Counted from the first letter of the stretch, positions 53,166 to 62,966 are shown. The stretch is DNA of 64,000 nucleotides from Actinoallomurus purpureus (GCF_024055795.1 NZ_JAMXMY010000023.1:96260-160259), one strand, 5' to 3'. Numbers and translations are program-made. Notes: generated by a model not told the origin, from the letters alone.

Positions 53166-55997
53166 ATGGGGCCAATCGAAACAGCGGTTCTTCGCGGAGC
53201 GTCCTCGCTCCTACCCATCGTCGGCAGGAAAGCACTCTCAAGAAGACAACAATCTAGGATTTCCTCTCTCGCAGAGGAGACACTCGCCGCCGATAAGACG
53301 TTCGACTTCATCGAGACGCTGAATGACGATCAAGTAAGGCGCCTGAAATCATTCGTAGAGTCGCCGCAGTTCGGTCAACTCGCGCTCCAGGTAATGACCT
53401 CCGTCATCGGCGGATTCACCGATGAGCTACACGCGGATTTGCGCGAACAGTTGAGAATCAGCCTCGGATATGAGCAAATATTTACTAATGCCGATCTGCT
53501 GCAAGCAGTAGACTCTATACAGGAGCTCCTCTACAGCTCCATATACGCAGTCCGAAGCTCCATTCCTGACGCTCTAGACAGCGGACACGCGGCCGCAATC
53601 GCTGCGCGTGTTGCAGCGGCCGCAGCAAGAAACAGCGAGCTGCTAACGCGCATAGACACGCTCGATTCCATTAACGAGTTCGCACGGAAGATAGGAGCCC
53701 AGGTCCGCGCGCTCCACGCCAAGCTCACATTGCCGAGCGTGGTAGCACACGCTAAGACGGTATCGCGGGACAAACTATACGTGGAACCGAGACTATACGG
53801 TTTCGCCGAGACGGGTGAAGAGGAGGCCAGCAAGCCAACCTCCCTTTCCCATTTGATAGAACACCAATCGAGATTCGTAATCCTAGGAGATCCGGGAGCA
53901 GGGAAATCGACGCTCACCGCGAAGCTAGCTTTCGATCTAGCAAGCAACCGAAGCAGTTCCCAATATAGGCACGTACCCCTACTATTCGTCGTGCGCGATC
54001 ACGCAAATACTCTGCGCCACGACACCCAAAAATTCATTAGTCATCTGCACGCTGCGTGCGAACAGCTATACAATGTTACTCCTCCGGACCACGCGATCGA
54101 ATATCTACTCCTCAATGGCCGCGCAACGATCATAATTGACGGAGTCGACGAATTGGGCGACGTTCACCATCGCGCCAAGTTCGCACAAATGGTCGAATCG
54201 TTTGCTAACCTTTATCCACTGACGCGGATAATCGTCACTTCTCGCGTAATAGGCTACCCGGAGGCACCACTCAGTTCGTCTATATTTCCCTCTTATCGAG
54301 TCACGCCTTTTAGTGAGACGCAAGTCGGGACCTATGTAGAAAAATGGTTCCGATTGGATGACTCCATATCGAGGTCTTCGCAGGACTCGTTTACGCACTC
54401 CTTCATGAAGGAGAGCTCAGCAATCATCGATCTGCGATCAAACCCCTTGATACTTTCCCTACTGTGCGCACTATATTCATCCGAGCGATTTATTCCACAA
54501 AACAAGCCCGAAATCTACCATAAATGCGCCGAGGTGCTTTTTGAGAGCTGGGATCGCTCCAGAGGGATCGCCGTGCCTCTAAAATTCAGATCCCAAGTCA
54601 AGCCGGCAGTGCAGCGACTCGCGTGGAAAATATTCAACGATCCGGCCGGTCGCCAGGCACTTCCAAAATCTCAAATACAACGGTTTCTCGTACAATCAGT
54701 GCTTCGGGAAAAGTTCGAAGACGAAAGCGAAGCCGAAGAGGCAGCAAACGAGTTCTTGAATTTTTGCGCTGGACGTGCATGGGTATTGACGAAGGTCGGC
54801 GGGAACGCACTACAGCCACTATACGGATTTACGCATAGAACGTTCCTCGAATATTTCACTGCCGCACAGCTCGTCAAACAACAGCCCGACCCAACGGCTG
54901 TGTGGTCCAAGCTTGGTGCACACCTTCAGGACGCCTCTTGGGATGTTGTAGGGCAGTTGGCCGTCCAGATACTGGATAGCGATTATGACGGTGGAGGTGA
55001 CGGCCTCCTAAAGCTCTTGATCAATGAGATCGAAGGCTGCAGGGCAGAGCAGCGAAAATACCAACTAATTTCATTTGGCGTTCGCTGCCTAGACGCAATA
55101 GTGCCAAGCTCGGACATTCTCAAGAAGATCGTCAGAGAAACTGTTAGACTATGCAGCTCCGAGCCCGGGATGAATCGGCTCGTTTTTCGGAATCACGAGG
55201 ATGAAAGCTTTCCGGAAAACAAAGACCTGGTGCTGAAGTCCTTGCTGTCGACAAACATGCCAGAGAATGAGCGTCGCGTCACGAAGGCCACTGCGGAAGC
55301 AATAGAGCGCGCTTGCCTAACGATGTCGACCAGCTGCTCAGCCGGCTTCATCTACGCCGACTTGCTTAGGGAGGAACACAGCCTTATCCGCGCACGCCTA
55401 AGCTCAGAGGTCGCCAATGAGCTGCGGACACGCCCCGTAAACGACTGCGCCAAGTATTGGCGAGATATGCTCGATGTACCGACATCCCAACAGATCACTG
55501 AACACGGTCTCAAGACACTCTATCTTAATAGGCGGTTTGGCAACCATGTCGAGAACAGTTGTGCACATATGCTTATCTGCTCTGCCGCGATGCCGCCACA
55601 CTCATTGGATTCCGAAACCTCTAGACGAGAACAGGAAGGGCAGCTTATATCGCTCTATTCCACACTTATAAGCTTCGAGCTAACGGATTATCGAGCTATG
55701 GAACTATATGTTAAGAATACCTTCTGGCAGGGCCTTCCCGAGAAGCTCGAGTCGGAGCGAATCGACGCCCTGGATCCCATAGCTCGTGCGGCCGTACTCA
55801 TGCTTTTGATCCCGACGTTTGGCATCACAGAGCGAAACGCACGCATAAGGGATGAGCGCATTAAATGGATCGCGACTGCGCGAAAGGAGATGGCACGCCG
55901 CACGGCTGCAGTTCAAGTGATTAATGAGTGGCAACTTCCGAAGGACGGCCATCGGATACTTACTTCATGGTTGATGGGTGCCACTTCATGGAATTAA
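53166..55997 (+). CDS. NACHT-domain NTPase, candidate anti-phage protein
   Basis: The 943-residue protein has a helical N-terminal effector or sensor region (1-225). A NACHT NTPase follows, with Walker A GDPGAGKST (241-249), Walker B IIIDGVDE (Asp325, acidic Asp328/Glu329) and sensor-type IIVTSRVIGYP. The helical/winged-helix part ends in GFTHRTFLEYFTA (about 554-566), and a long helical C-terminus follows. This is the architecture of bacterial NACHT (bNACHT) defence proteins. The N-terminal domain matches no effector I know. Codon use and AT-rich third positions differ sharply from surrounding genes, showing recent transfer. ATG at 53166 is preferred over ATG at 53133. Confidence 0.88.
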   Translation: MGPIETAVLRGASSLLPIVGRKALSRRQQSRISSLAEETLAADKTFDFIETLNDDQVRRLKSFVESPQFGQLALQVMTSVIGGFTDELHADLREQLRISLGYEQIFTNADLLQAVDSIQELLYSSIYAVRSSIPDALDSGHAAAIAARVAAAAARNSELLTRIDTLDSINEFARKIGAQVRALHAKLTLPSVVAHAKTVSRDKLYVEPRLYGFAETGEEEASKPTSLSHLIEHQSRFVILGDPGAGKSTLTAKLAFDLASNRSSSQYRHVPLLFVVRDHANTLRHDTQKFISHLHAACEQLYNVTPPDHAIEYLLLNGRATIIIDGVDELGDVHHRAKFAQMVESFANLYPLTRIIVTSRVIGYPEAPLSSSIFPSYRVTPFSETQVGTYVEKWFRLDDSISRSSQDSFTHSFMKESSAIIDLRSNPLILSLLCALYSSERFIPQNKPEIYHKCAEVLFESWDRSRGIAVPLKFRSQVKPAVQRLAWKIFNDPAGRQALPKSQIQRFLVQSVLREKFEDESEAEEAANEFLNFCAGRAWVLTKVGGNALQPLYGFTHRTFLEYFTAAQLVKQQPDPTAVWSKLGAHLQDASWDVVGQLAVQILDSDYDGGGDGLLKLLINEIEGCRAEQRKYQLISFGVRCLDAIVPSSDILKKIVRETVRLCSSEPGMNRLVFRNHEDESFPENKDLVLKSLLSTNMPENERRVTKATAEAIERACLTMSTSCSAGFIYADLLREEHSLIRARLSSEVANELRTRPVNDCAKYWRDMLDVPTSQQITEHGLKTLYLNRRFGNHVENSCAHMLICSAAMPPHSLDSETSRREQEGQLISLYSTLISFELTDYRAMELYVKNTFWQGLPEKLESERIDALDPIARAAVLMLLIPTFGITERNARIRDERIKWIATARKEMARRTAAVQVINEWQLPKDGHRILTSWLMGATSWN

Positions 55998-56313
55998 GAG
56001 GACTCCGATGCTCGGGCCGCTGTAGCTACCCTTGCACTTCGGGTCCACTTCTCATCGGATAGGGCATAGGAGGTAGCGGTATCTTACTTGTGCCCCATCG
56101 CCGTATGGCCCTCATGGCAGGTCGGCGTCGAGATTGGCCGATGAACGACTTCATAAGTCGGCTCCCGCAGGCATATTGAGCCTTTTCCAGCGGCTCGCGA
56201 TGACTCGCTGATCACAGCATGATCGCGGGCGGTGTGGCGGCCTCCGGACGTGGAGAAGCCCCTGGTAGGACGGTTGATCTCTCACAACCCTCCGCCCAGA
56301 CCAGAGGCTTCAG
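55998..56313. other. Non-coding stretch, probable left end of the insertion sequence
   Basis: There is no gene. The stretch passes from low-GC NACHT-flank sequence to higher-GC DNA next to the transposase, so the insertion sequence boundary probably lies here. I could not identify a terminal repeat matching the right flank (GGGTCTATCACATCAATG on the minus strand near 57092-57112). Confidence 0.35.
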
Positions 56314-57086
56314 TTGCTTTTCTATCGTTCTTCGCTGCCGTTGTCGCGTTCAACCCTGGAGTACCTGACCGGGGTGCTACGCCGCCATCGCAAGCAGATC
56401 GGCAGCAAGGGCCGCGCGCTCACCGCCGGGCAACAAGCGCTGATGACACTGGCGTACCTGAAGAATGCAGAGACGTTTGCCCAGCTCGGAGCCGATTTCA
56501 AGGTCGGCACCACAACCGCCTGGCGGTACGTGAACGAGGCGGTGAAGCTGCTGTCGGCCCGCTCGCCCAAGCTCACCAAGGCGCTGGAGAAGGCGAAGAA
56601 CGGCGGGCTGCTCTACGTGGTGCTGGACGGGACGCTGATCCCGATCGACCGCGTTGCGGCCGACAGGCCGTTCTACTCGGGCAAGCACAAGAAACACGGA
56701 ATGAATCTGCAGGTCATCGCCGGTCCGGACGGCACGATCGTGTGGGTGTCGGGGTCGTTGCCGGGCTCGGTGCACGATCTGAGGGCCGCCAGGATCTGGG
56801 GCATCATCCGCGCCTTGGCGGACGCCGGCCTGCTCGTGCTGGCCGACAAGGGCTACGTCGGCGCAGGCCGCCACATCAAGACTCCGCGTACAAGGGCCGG
56901 AACAGGCCCGAGTCCCAGAAGACCGCCAACCGCTCCCACGCCAAGCTCCGCGGGCCCGGCGAGCGAGCGAACGCGCAGCTCAAGACATGGAAGATCTTGA
57001 CCAAGCTCCGCTGCTGCCCCCACCGGGCCGGTCACCTCGCCAAGGCCATCCACGTCCTGCAGAACCGCGAGGCCAGCGCGTACTGA
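56314..57086 (+). pseudogene. Frameshifted IS5-type DDE transposase
   Basis: The first frame carries an N-terminal helix-turn-helix (LTAGQQALMTLAYLKNAETF, then GTTTAWRYVNEAV) and DDE residues LDGTLIPI (first Asp) and LADKGYVGAG (second Asp). The catalytic Glu region (ERANAQLKTW) lies in a second frame after about 56886. A 2-bp excess in ACTCCGCGTACAAG would explain the shift. The restored protein would be about 257 residues, usual for this IS5 subgroup. The start would be a TTG at 56314. Only programmed frameshifting could rescue activity. Confidence 0.75.
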
Positions 57087-57145
57087 AAAACGCTCATTGA
57101 TGTGATAGACCCTAACCCTAAGCAGCACAAGATCACAGAAAAGGC

Positions 57146-57220
57146 CAGCGAGCGATCGCTCATGAAGTGAAAATCGGCCGTCGCAAGGTAAAAACGGGTC
57201 GTCGAATATCCGCCCCCTAA
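57146..57220 (+). pseudogene. Broken copy of a DUF2637 C-terminus
   Basis: One frame reads QRAIAHEVKIGRRKVK, nearly the same as QRAIARELKIDRRKVK of the intact DUF2637 protein at 52264-52854, then loses frame (a one-base shift gives RVVEYPPP against RIIEQPS). No other part of the protein remains. The intact gene and this tail bracket the NACHT gene and the transposase. Confidence 0.65.
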
Positions 57221-57278
57221 TGCTGCCCCTCCGTGGCGCGGCGTCCCTGCCGAGCTGACCAGCGGAAGCTTGGGCGTC

Positions 57279-59264
57279 TCAGTTTCCCAGCTCGAAGAGG
57301 CTGTCTTGGACAGCGTCGGGCTCATCGCGTGGCCGGACCCCCGCGGCGGCCAGTTCTGGATGCTGCTCCTGCAATGCCTTTGAGACAGGCTCCAGAGCGG
57401 GAACTTGGAGCTCGGTCAGAAATTCGCGGGTTGCTGGGTCGGTGGAGTAGATCACAACGCCATGTTTGCCGCGGCTGGCCAGGACCCGGTAGATGTTGCG
57501 GATCAGATAGTGACGTTTAGCGCCCCAAACTTGACGATCTGCATTGTTGACTGCTTTCCAATGGTCGCCGGACCAGGTGTAGTCGCCGCCCATTATGACG
57601 CCGGCGTAGTCCCAGTCGAAGCTTTGGGCGCTGTAGACGCAGCCGATCTGCTCGAATCCGCCAGGGTGGGTGGCCCAGTGCTTGTAGCTAGGGATGTTAC
57701 GGCGTTCGTTGGCCTTGTGAGCGTTCCAAGGCCGCTCCCAGCCGTCGATGCGGACGTCGGAAACCAGCCGACCGTTCTCGGGCTCAGTCCATTCCCAGCA
57801 GAATCCTGCCGTGATGCGCGCCGAGTGTCCAAGGGCGAGTTGGGCGCGCAGGTAGTCCTCCATCTGCTGGGGAGTGTCGGCACGCAGTAGATGAAAGTCG
57901 CCCGAGTAACTCCAGGGACGCGGGGCTTGGCCGTAGCCGAGCAGGTCCTCCAGCCAGTCGATGTATTCCGGGCAGGTGCTGTGCCGAAACTGACGGTGCA
58001 GGGGTATGACGTGGATGTCTTCATCGGGAATGCCCAGATCCAGGGCGGCCCGCCGGATCACCTCGGGGGTGCCGACTTCGTTGTTGCGGATGACCTGGTG
58101 AGGGTCGAGGAGGAATACCGGAACTCGTGCGGCCTGGATCAACTCGTGGATCTGGGGGGCCTCGGAGCGGTCCTCGAACTTGTCGAAACGATTGTTGGAG
58201 GTCCTGCGCAGCCGGTGGGCTTCGTCGCAGATCAGCACGTTCAGGTGGTTGGGCTCGCGATTCCGGTGCTGATTGAAGTAGGTGAACAGGTTCTCGACAC
58301 CGCCGTGGCGGCCTTTGACGTGCTTACGCAGCGCTTCAGAGAACGCGGCGCTGCCTGAGGCATGGACTGTGGCGCTGCTGATCCCGTTGAGAATGCCCAA
58401 AAGCTCCAGCGCCAAGACGGTCTTACCGGTTCCAGGGCCACCGGTGATAATGAATACCTGTTTGGAGTTGGCCTTGAAACCGTTCTCCACTGCGGCGGCC
58501 ACCTTGTCGACTGCTTCACGCTGCTCGTCCAGTAGCGGAAACACCGACCGGCCTCGAACCGCCTGGTAGGCAGCGCGCATGACTTCCTCGGTGGGCCGTA
58601 CGTGCGCGCGGTTGATCCGGACGACCTGCTCGCGGGCGCCTTCGGCGCTCAGCACCTCGGTCAGGAAACGGGCGAAACGTTGCCGGTCATCGGATGCGGA
58701 GCCGAAGACGCGCACGCGTTCGCCATCGACATCGGCGCGTATCCCGCAGGTCGGCGGTAGGAGTTTGGCGACTTCGGCAGCCGGCGCGTTATGTAGATTC
58801 ACGACTCCCCACAGCGATCGGTTCAGCATCGGCAACTGCCGCTCCAGCGCCCTGCAGTAGTCCCATACCTGATCAACCGGATGCTGGCTTTCCCGGCGAT
58901 GCGTTCTCCCGCGGATGACCCTGCGGGTGTTCGGGACGACCGTGAACTGCGACCACTGTTTGTTCTCCACCGCCACTGCGGACAGGTCTCCAGTGTCAGG
59001 GTGGGTGCCGACCAGCAGCATGTCGATGCGCGCGTTGCTGGACAGAGTGCTCATCTCCAGCAGGACCCGTACCTCACCGAGCCCGGCCTGCAGCAGCACC
59101 GTTGTGACGGTCTTGATGCTGTTGCGCCACGACTCCTGCTCACTGTCCTTGACCTTCACCTGATACACCCGGGCGGCGCGGAGAACCAGAGTGCGAACGA
59201 GTTCTTCGGTGTCCATGTCGGCCAACTCGGTGGCCGAGCGCGCCAGTAGGTAGCGAGACTTCAC
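57279..59264 (-). CDS. PD-(D/E)XK nuclease-helicase fusion (DUF2075 family)
   Basis: The N-terminal domain (about 20-230) has a PD-(D/E)XK-like core: Asp81 in ARIDMLLVG, then Glu100-x-Lys102 in VAVENKQW. The C-terminal part is an SF1-type DUF2075 (Schlafen-like) NTPase, with Walker A GGPGTGKT (about 274-281), Walker B LICDEAH (about 344-350), an LLDPHQVI sensor and SAQSFDWDYAGVIMG. DNA or RNA unwinding coupled to nuclease action is the likely activity. Such proteins are often found in defence islands. GTG at 59264 has AAGGAG seven bases upstream. The DUF3883 gene precedes it by 62 bp, probably in one operon. The length is 661 residues. Confidence 0.85.
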   Translation of the reverse strand: MKSRYLLARSATELADMDTEELVRTLVLRAARVYQVKVKDSEQESWRNSIKTVTTVLLQAGLGEVRVLLEMSTLSSNARIDMLLVGTHPDTGDLSAVAVENKQWSQFTVVPNTRRVIRGRTHRRESQHPVDQVWDYCRALERQLPMLNRSLWGVVNLHNAPAAEVAKLLPPTCGIRADVDGERVRVFGSASDDRQRFARFLTEVLSAEGAREQVVRINRAHVRPTEEVMRAAYQAVRGRSVFPLLDEQREAVDKVAAAVENGFKANSKQVFIITGGPGTGKTVLALELLGILNGISSATVHASGSAAFSEALRKHVKGRHGGVENLFTYFNQHRNREPNHLNVLICDEAHRLRRTSNNRFDKFEDRSEAPQIHELIQAARVPVFLLDPHQVIRNNEVGTPEVIRRAALDLGIPDEDIHVIPLHRQFRHSTCPEYIDWLEDLLGYGQAPRPWSYSGDFHLLRADTPQQMEDYLRAQLALGHSARITAGFCWEWTEPENGRLVSDVRIDGWERPWNAHKANERRNIPSYKHWATHPGGFEQIGCVYSAQSFDWDYAGVIMGGDYTWSGDHWKAVNNADRQVWGAKRHYLIRNIYRVLASRGKHGVVIYSTDPATREFLTELQVPALEPVSKALQEQHPELAAAGVRPRDEPDAVQDSLFELGN

Positions 59265-59326
59265 CTCATGGCTCCTTGAGGGAACAGAGAGAATCGATCA
59301 GACGCAAGGGCGCGGGGTCGAACAGG

Positions 59327-60790
59327 CTAGGAGGGGAGGCGGTACTCGAAGCGAGTCGGTCTCAGATCTTCCTCGGCGGGCTCCCAATCGGCCAACACGG
59401 TGACGGTTCCGCCGCTGGCGGAAAAGTCGGGAGCGATGCCCGTCACGGTGATGTCGCTGACCACGAACAAGTCCACATCGGGGAACTCACGAGCGTGCTG
59501 GACCTCGTTGGCGGTCAACTCCACCGAGGTGGGGGCACCGGTGGTGCCCTTGACCTCGACATGCCGCTCAGCCCCCGGTTTGGTGAGGCGCAGGTCATAA
59601 GGCTTGCCCAGTTCTTCCCACTCCCAGCCCTCGTCCGCGTAATGCGCTTTGGCCAGTTCCACAGCGTGCTGTTCAATGGCCTGCCGCTTGCGGGCATCGA
59701 CCTGCCGGCCCGCACCGGAGGAGCGACCGCGGCTACGGCGGTTGCGGGTCGGCGGCACGATGACGGGTCTTGTGCGGCTGAGGGGCACCTGCGGGACACC
59801 CTGGCCAATGGGCTCGGGCGCGAGCCCCATCCACTCAAAGAGGCGGGTCATGTCCGTGGTGGCGGTTCGGCCGAAGCCGCGCTGCGTCCCCGAACGACGC
59901 AGTGCATCGCTGGCATGCAGAGAAAGCGGCCCATCGGAACCGAGCGGGACGTCATCGATCCGTCCCAGAGGTTCGATGCCGATGCGGGTTCGCCATATAA
60001 CCCTGCCCTCGGCGATCTCGTCGGGCATATGGGGAGCCGTCGCTCGATACGCCTGGGCGCCGGCCTGGCACACATACAGCGTGGCGGATCCGTTGAGCCA
60101 TTCATCCAACTGCACACGCGGACTGGCGCCGACGCCGAGGATGACGTACTCGTACTGTCCGATGTCAAGGTCCCCAGGGAAACCCCACGTGTTGCTCTCC
60201 ATCCCCACCGACAGGTTGAGCAGGGCGGCCGGCGTCTGCGGAACATGCACCATCATGACCGCTGTCTCTACGAAGCCGTGTCCTTCCTGCAGCCCGGACA
60301 AGGCAGCGGCTGACATGGCGGCAGGTGCGGCAAGGTCGGCTTCCAGCCGGGCTGCGTCCTGCAACTCATAACCGGGCACGAGCAACCGCAGCCGGATGCG
60401 CCTGGTCTTGTTACCGCCACCGGAGGCGCCCGGAGCCTGGCCGACCCGTCCCTGCAGCGTGCCCAGGCGTTGGCGCAGCGCCACGACATCATTCACTTCG
60501 GCGAGACGGATCGGCTCGGCGAAGAACCGCCGCTCGGCCTCGTGCAGCCAAGCCGTCCTCTCCGAATCGACCAGGCCAGCCACCAGGGTCGCGTCGCGCT
60601 GCTTCAGCCGAGACAGCAACAGGCCCAGAGCCGGCCGGTAGTCGACATTACGGGGGATGCGATCGGTCGAGGTTGGCGTACCCGAGCTGCTCTCCAGCAC
60701 CAGCGACAGCAGGCTGACCTCAGGCTCGACCTCTACCTTGAACTCGGCATCCAACTGCCGACCGTCGTCCGTCATCACTCGCATGGCCAT
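59327..60790 (-). CDS. DUF3883-domain protein, partner of the nuclease-helicase
   Basis: The 487-residue protein has a long unassigned N-terminal region (1-355; beta-rich, with RIRLRLLVPGYELQDAARLE), a basic linker (RNRRSRGRSSGAGR) and a C-terminal DUF3883 domain. In the latter, YDLRLTKPG and then HVEVKGTTG form a PD-(D/E)XK-like core (Asp, then Glu-x-Lys), followed by ELTANEVQHAREF. DUF3883 domains occur in restriction-type and other defence proteins. ATG at 60784 (AAGG at proper distance) or 60790 is the start. It lies upstream of the DUF2075 gene and downstream of an HsdM remnant. Confidence 0.8.
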   Translation of the reverse strand: MAMRVMTDDGRQLDAEFKVEVEPEVSLLSLVLESSSGTPTSTDRIPRNVDYRPALGLLLSRLKQRDATLVAGLVDSERTAWLHEAERRFFAEPIRLAEVNDVVALRQRLGTLQGRVGQAPGASGGGNKTRRIRLRLLVPGYELQDAARLEADLAAPAAMSAAALSGLQEGHGFVETAVMMVHVPQTPAALLNLSVGMESNTWGFPGDLDIGQYEYVILGVGASPRVQLDEWLNGSATLYVCQAGAQAYRATAPHMPDEIAEGRVIWRTRIGIEPLGRIDDVPLGSDGPLSLHASDALRRSGTQRGFGRTATTDMTRLFEWMGLAPEPIGQGVPQVPLSRTRPVIVPPTRNRRSRGRSSGAGRQVDARKRQAIEQHAVELAKAHYADEGWEWEELGKPYDLRLTKPGAERHVEVKGTTGAPTSVELTANEVQHAREFPDVDLFVVSDITVTGIAPDFSASGGTVTVLADWEPAEEDLRPTRFEYRLPS

Positions 60791-60889
60791 ACCTTGACAC
60801 GAACCACTGACAGCCTTGGTCTCAGTCGGAGTTCCCGCTGGACCCGCGCCATCCAGATGCGCCGATGAACTGTCCTCGCGCCGCGACGG

Positions 60890-61345
60890 TTATCCCCTAG
60901 ACGTCCGGTTCTTGCCCTGTTCGAGGACGGCGACGGCGACGAGCTCACCAAGGGCAGCGGTAAGGTCCTCCACGATCTCGCGGGCTATGACATCCGGTGG
61001 AAGGTGCCGGTCAGCACCCTCCAGACTCGGGTCCTTCAGCCAGGTGATGTCGAGGTTGACTTTGTCCCGGGTGACCAGCTCCTCGTAGGAGAAGGGCTTG
61101 AGGCGTTCGGTCTCCTCCCGGGTATGGCGTGGCTTGGCGGGTCGATAGCACCTTACGAAGTCGTCCAGATGCTCGCGAGTGAGACGGTTCTGTTTGAGTG
61201 TGAAGTGCTGGCCGATGCGGAAGTCGTACATCCAGAGTGTGGACGTCAACGGCGCTTCTCGCCGAGCCGGCCTTTTGTCGAAGAAGAGTATGTTGGCCTT
61301 GACGTCACCCGCATAGAAGATGCCAGTCGGTGCAGGGGGTCTAGT
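60890..61345 (-). pseudogene. C-terminal remnant of HsdM, type I restriction-modification methylase
   Basis: The frame reads PTGIFYAGDVKANILFFDKR, then LTSTLWMYDFRIGQHFTLKQ, REHLDDFVRCY, and DKVNLDITWLKDPSLEGAD. This is the conserved C-terminus of N-6 DNA methylase subunits of type I systems. The catalytic NPPF domain and the hsdS/hsdR genes are absent. The homologous part starts abruptly near 61345, beyond which the sequence is unrelated. It marks the loss of a restriction system from the island. Confidence 0.8.
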
Positions 61346-61388
61346 GAATCTCCATTGTTGTGCGGCGCCGCATTTCTCGCCACTGCCC

Positions 61389-62966
61389 CTACCTCCCCGT
61401 TTCGGGATTTTGAGGCGGAATCAGCTCAAAGAGGCCATCGGCATCGGCGACCGAATCGACGCCCCATCCGAGCGGCCAAACATGATGTGGACTTTCAGTG
61501 GCTTTCGCGTAGTGCAATATGGGCTGCCGAGCGAATCGCGCTGTACCAAAATGGACATACGGGCCGAAGATGCATCGATGAAAGCTGACATCCCCGTCAA
61601 AGATAACGCGAGCAAAGTGAGCGCCACCATTAAAATTGGTTCCATCGAACGATATGTCGCCTTCAAAGTGAGCTGACATGAAGACGACATCTTCATCGAA
61701 ATAAACTTCTTCGAACGTCGTATGTCCATGAAACATTGAGCCAAACTTGGCATTCCCAATAAATCTAGCACCATTAAAACTAGCCCCCTCCTCAAATCTG
61801 GCGGCAAAATAACGTGGACAGCGAAAGCGTACTCCCGAAAAGCCAGCATATCCTTTGAATGTAGCATGTTCAAAAACAGCCGCCTGACTCACCATAGCAT
61901 CTACAAATGTCACCCCTTCCCCGAATTCTGCATAGTCAAAGTGAGCAACATCGCCAAAGCTTGTGTTGCCAAACGTGCTGCCGCCACAAAATTTTGCACC
62001 TTGAAAATACGCAATCTTGCCAAATTCGGTATAGTCGAATGCCGCAGACTGACGGAACTCGCTCTTCTCAAAGCCCGCATTTTCATCGAATGATGCTTGC
62101 GTGAAGTCAACCCAACCATAGAAGGTAGAATAACTAAAGTCCGCCACCTGAGCGAATACTCCGCGGTTGAACGTAGTCTGCCCAACAAAGTTGACATAGC
62201 GGAAATCCGCGGAGTCGATATACGCTTCAGACATATCGAAGTCGATCAGCACAGCACCCGAGAGATCGATACTCATATTTGGCCAAAACGTTTCAGAAGA
62301 GCTTCGCCGCAGATGACGAGCTAGGATGCGTTGAGCAGTAAGGCGAACGCGAATCTCCCTCTGGGCCTCGGGGCTAACTGACGCCACACGGACTGGATCA
62401 CTTAGGATCTCCATCGGCGACGCGGTCGATACTTGAGTTTCTTCCAAGGAAGCAAGAGGTATAGGCATCTGAAGATAAGCACAAATCCTGTCCACTGCCA
62501 CCTGACGAAGGCTAGGATAGTTTTGAGCAAGGCGCTCCAGATCCGTTAGCCCTCCTATCTGGACAGTTGCTTTGTCGCTACCGAGCTGCTCACTCGCCTT
62601 CGCCGATAGTTCTGTAATACGACGTTCGATTGCATCAAGCTTTGCATTTTGGTCTGCCGCAACCTGCCGTGCATGTTCTTTCTGGCTCAGCCGAAGCCTG
62701 TGGACGGCAATAAAAGTGGCAAGTATCGCAAGGACAGCTGCTGCGACTTTCATTCCGACTTCCATTGCAGCGCTATGTTCGGAGACGTCCTTCCCCCAAA
62801 GAGTCGCTGTTGAGATGCCGCCTGCCACTCCTCCCGTCACAAGGGCGGACCAGACCCACCTCCAGGGAAAATCGAGACCTGCACTCACGGCCGTCATTTG
62901 ATCCGAACGCACTACATCGACGGTGCCCTCGGAACCTGACTCATCGGAGATCGAGAGATCGCGCAT
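61389..62966 (-). CDS. Membrane-anchored pentapeptide-like repeat protein
   Basis: The 525-residue protein has two N-terminal membrane helices (about 36-58 and 66-88), a helical linker and the non-repeat domain (GGLTDLERLAQNYPSLRQVA, then DRICAYLQMP). About 20 repeats of 10-12 residues follow, with Phe at fixed spacing (FDYAEFGEGVTF, FNGARFIGNAKF, FDGTNFNGGAHF), forming a right-handed beta-helix. It is the complete form of the truncated paralogue at 50521-51603. GC content is lower than that of chromosomal genes. Function is unknown; location between defence-type genes suggests an island role. The start is ATG at 62966. Confidence 0.75.
   Translation of the reverse strand: MRDLSISDESGSEGTVDVVRSDQMTAVSAGLDFPWRWVWSALVTGGVAGGISTATLWGKDVSEHSAAMEVGMKVAAAVLAILATFIAVHRLRLSQKEHARQVAADQNAKLDAIERRITELSAKASEQLGSDKATVQIGGLTDLERLAQNYPSLRQVAVDRICAYLQMPIPLASLEETQVSTASPMEILSDPVRVASVSPEAQREIRVRLTAQRILARHLRRSSSETFWPNMSIDLSGAVLIDFDMSEAYIDSADFRYVNFVGQTTFNRGVFAQVADFSYSTFYGWVDFTQASFDENAGFEKSEFRQSAAFDYTEFGKIAYFQGAKFCGGSTFGNTSFGDVAHFDYAEFGEGVTFVDAMVSQAAVFEHATFKGYAGFSGVRFRCPRYFAARFEEGASFNGARFIGNAKFGSMFHGHTTFEEVYFDEDVVFMSAHFEGDISFDGTNFNGGAHFARVIFDGDVSFHRCIFGPYVHFGTARFARQPILHYAKATESPHHVWPLGWGVDSVADADGLFELIPPQNPETGR

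Noticed and set aside
56886..56890. Programmed frameshift making the transposase functional
   Set aside because: There is no slippery A- or T-rich run at the shift point; a simple 2-bp excess explains it better.
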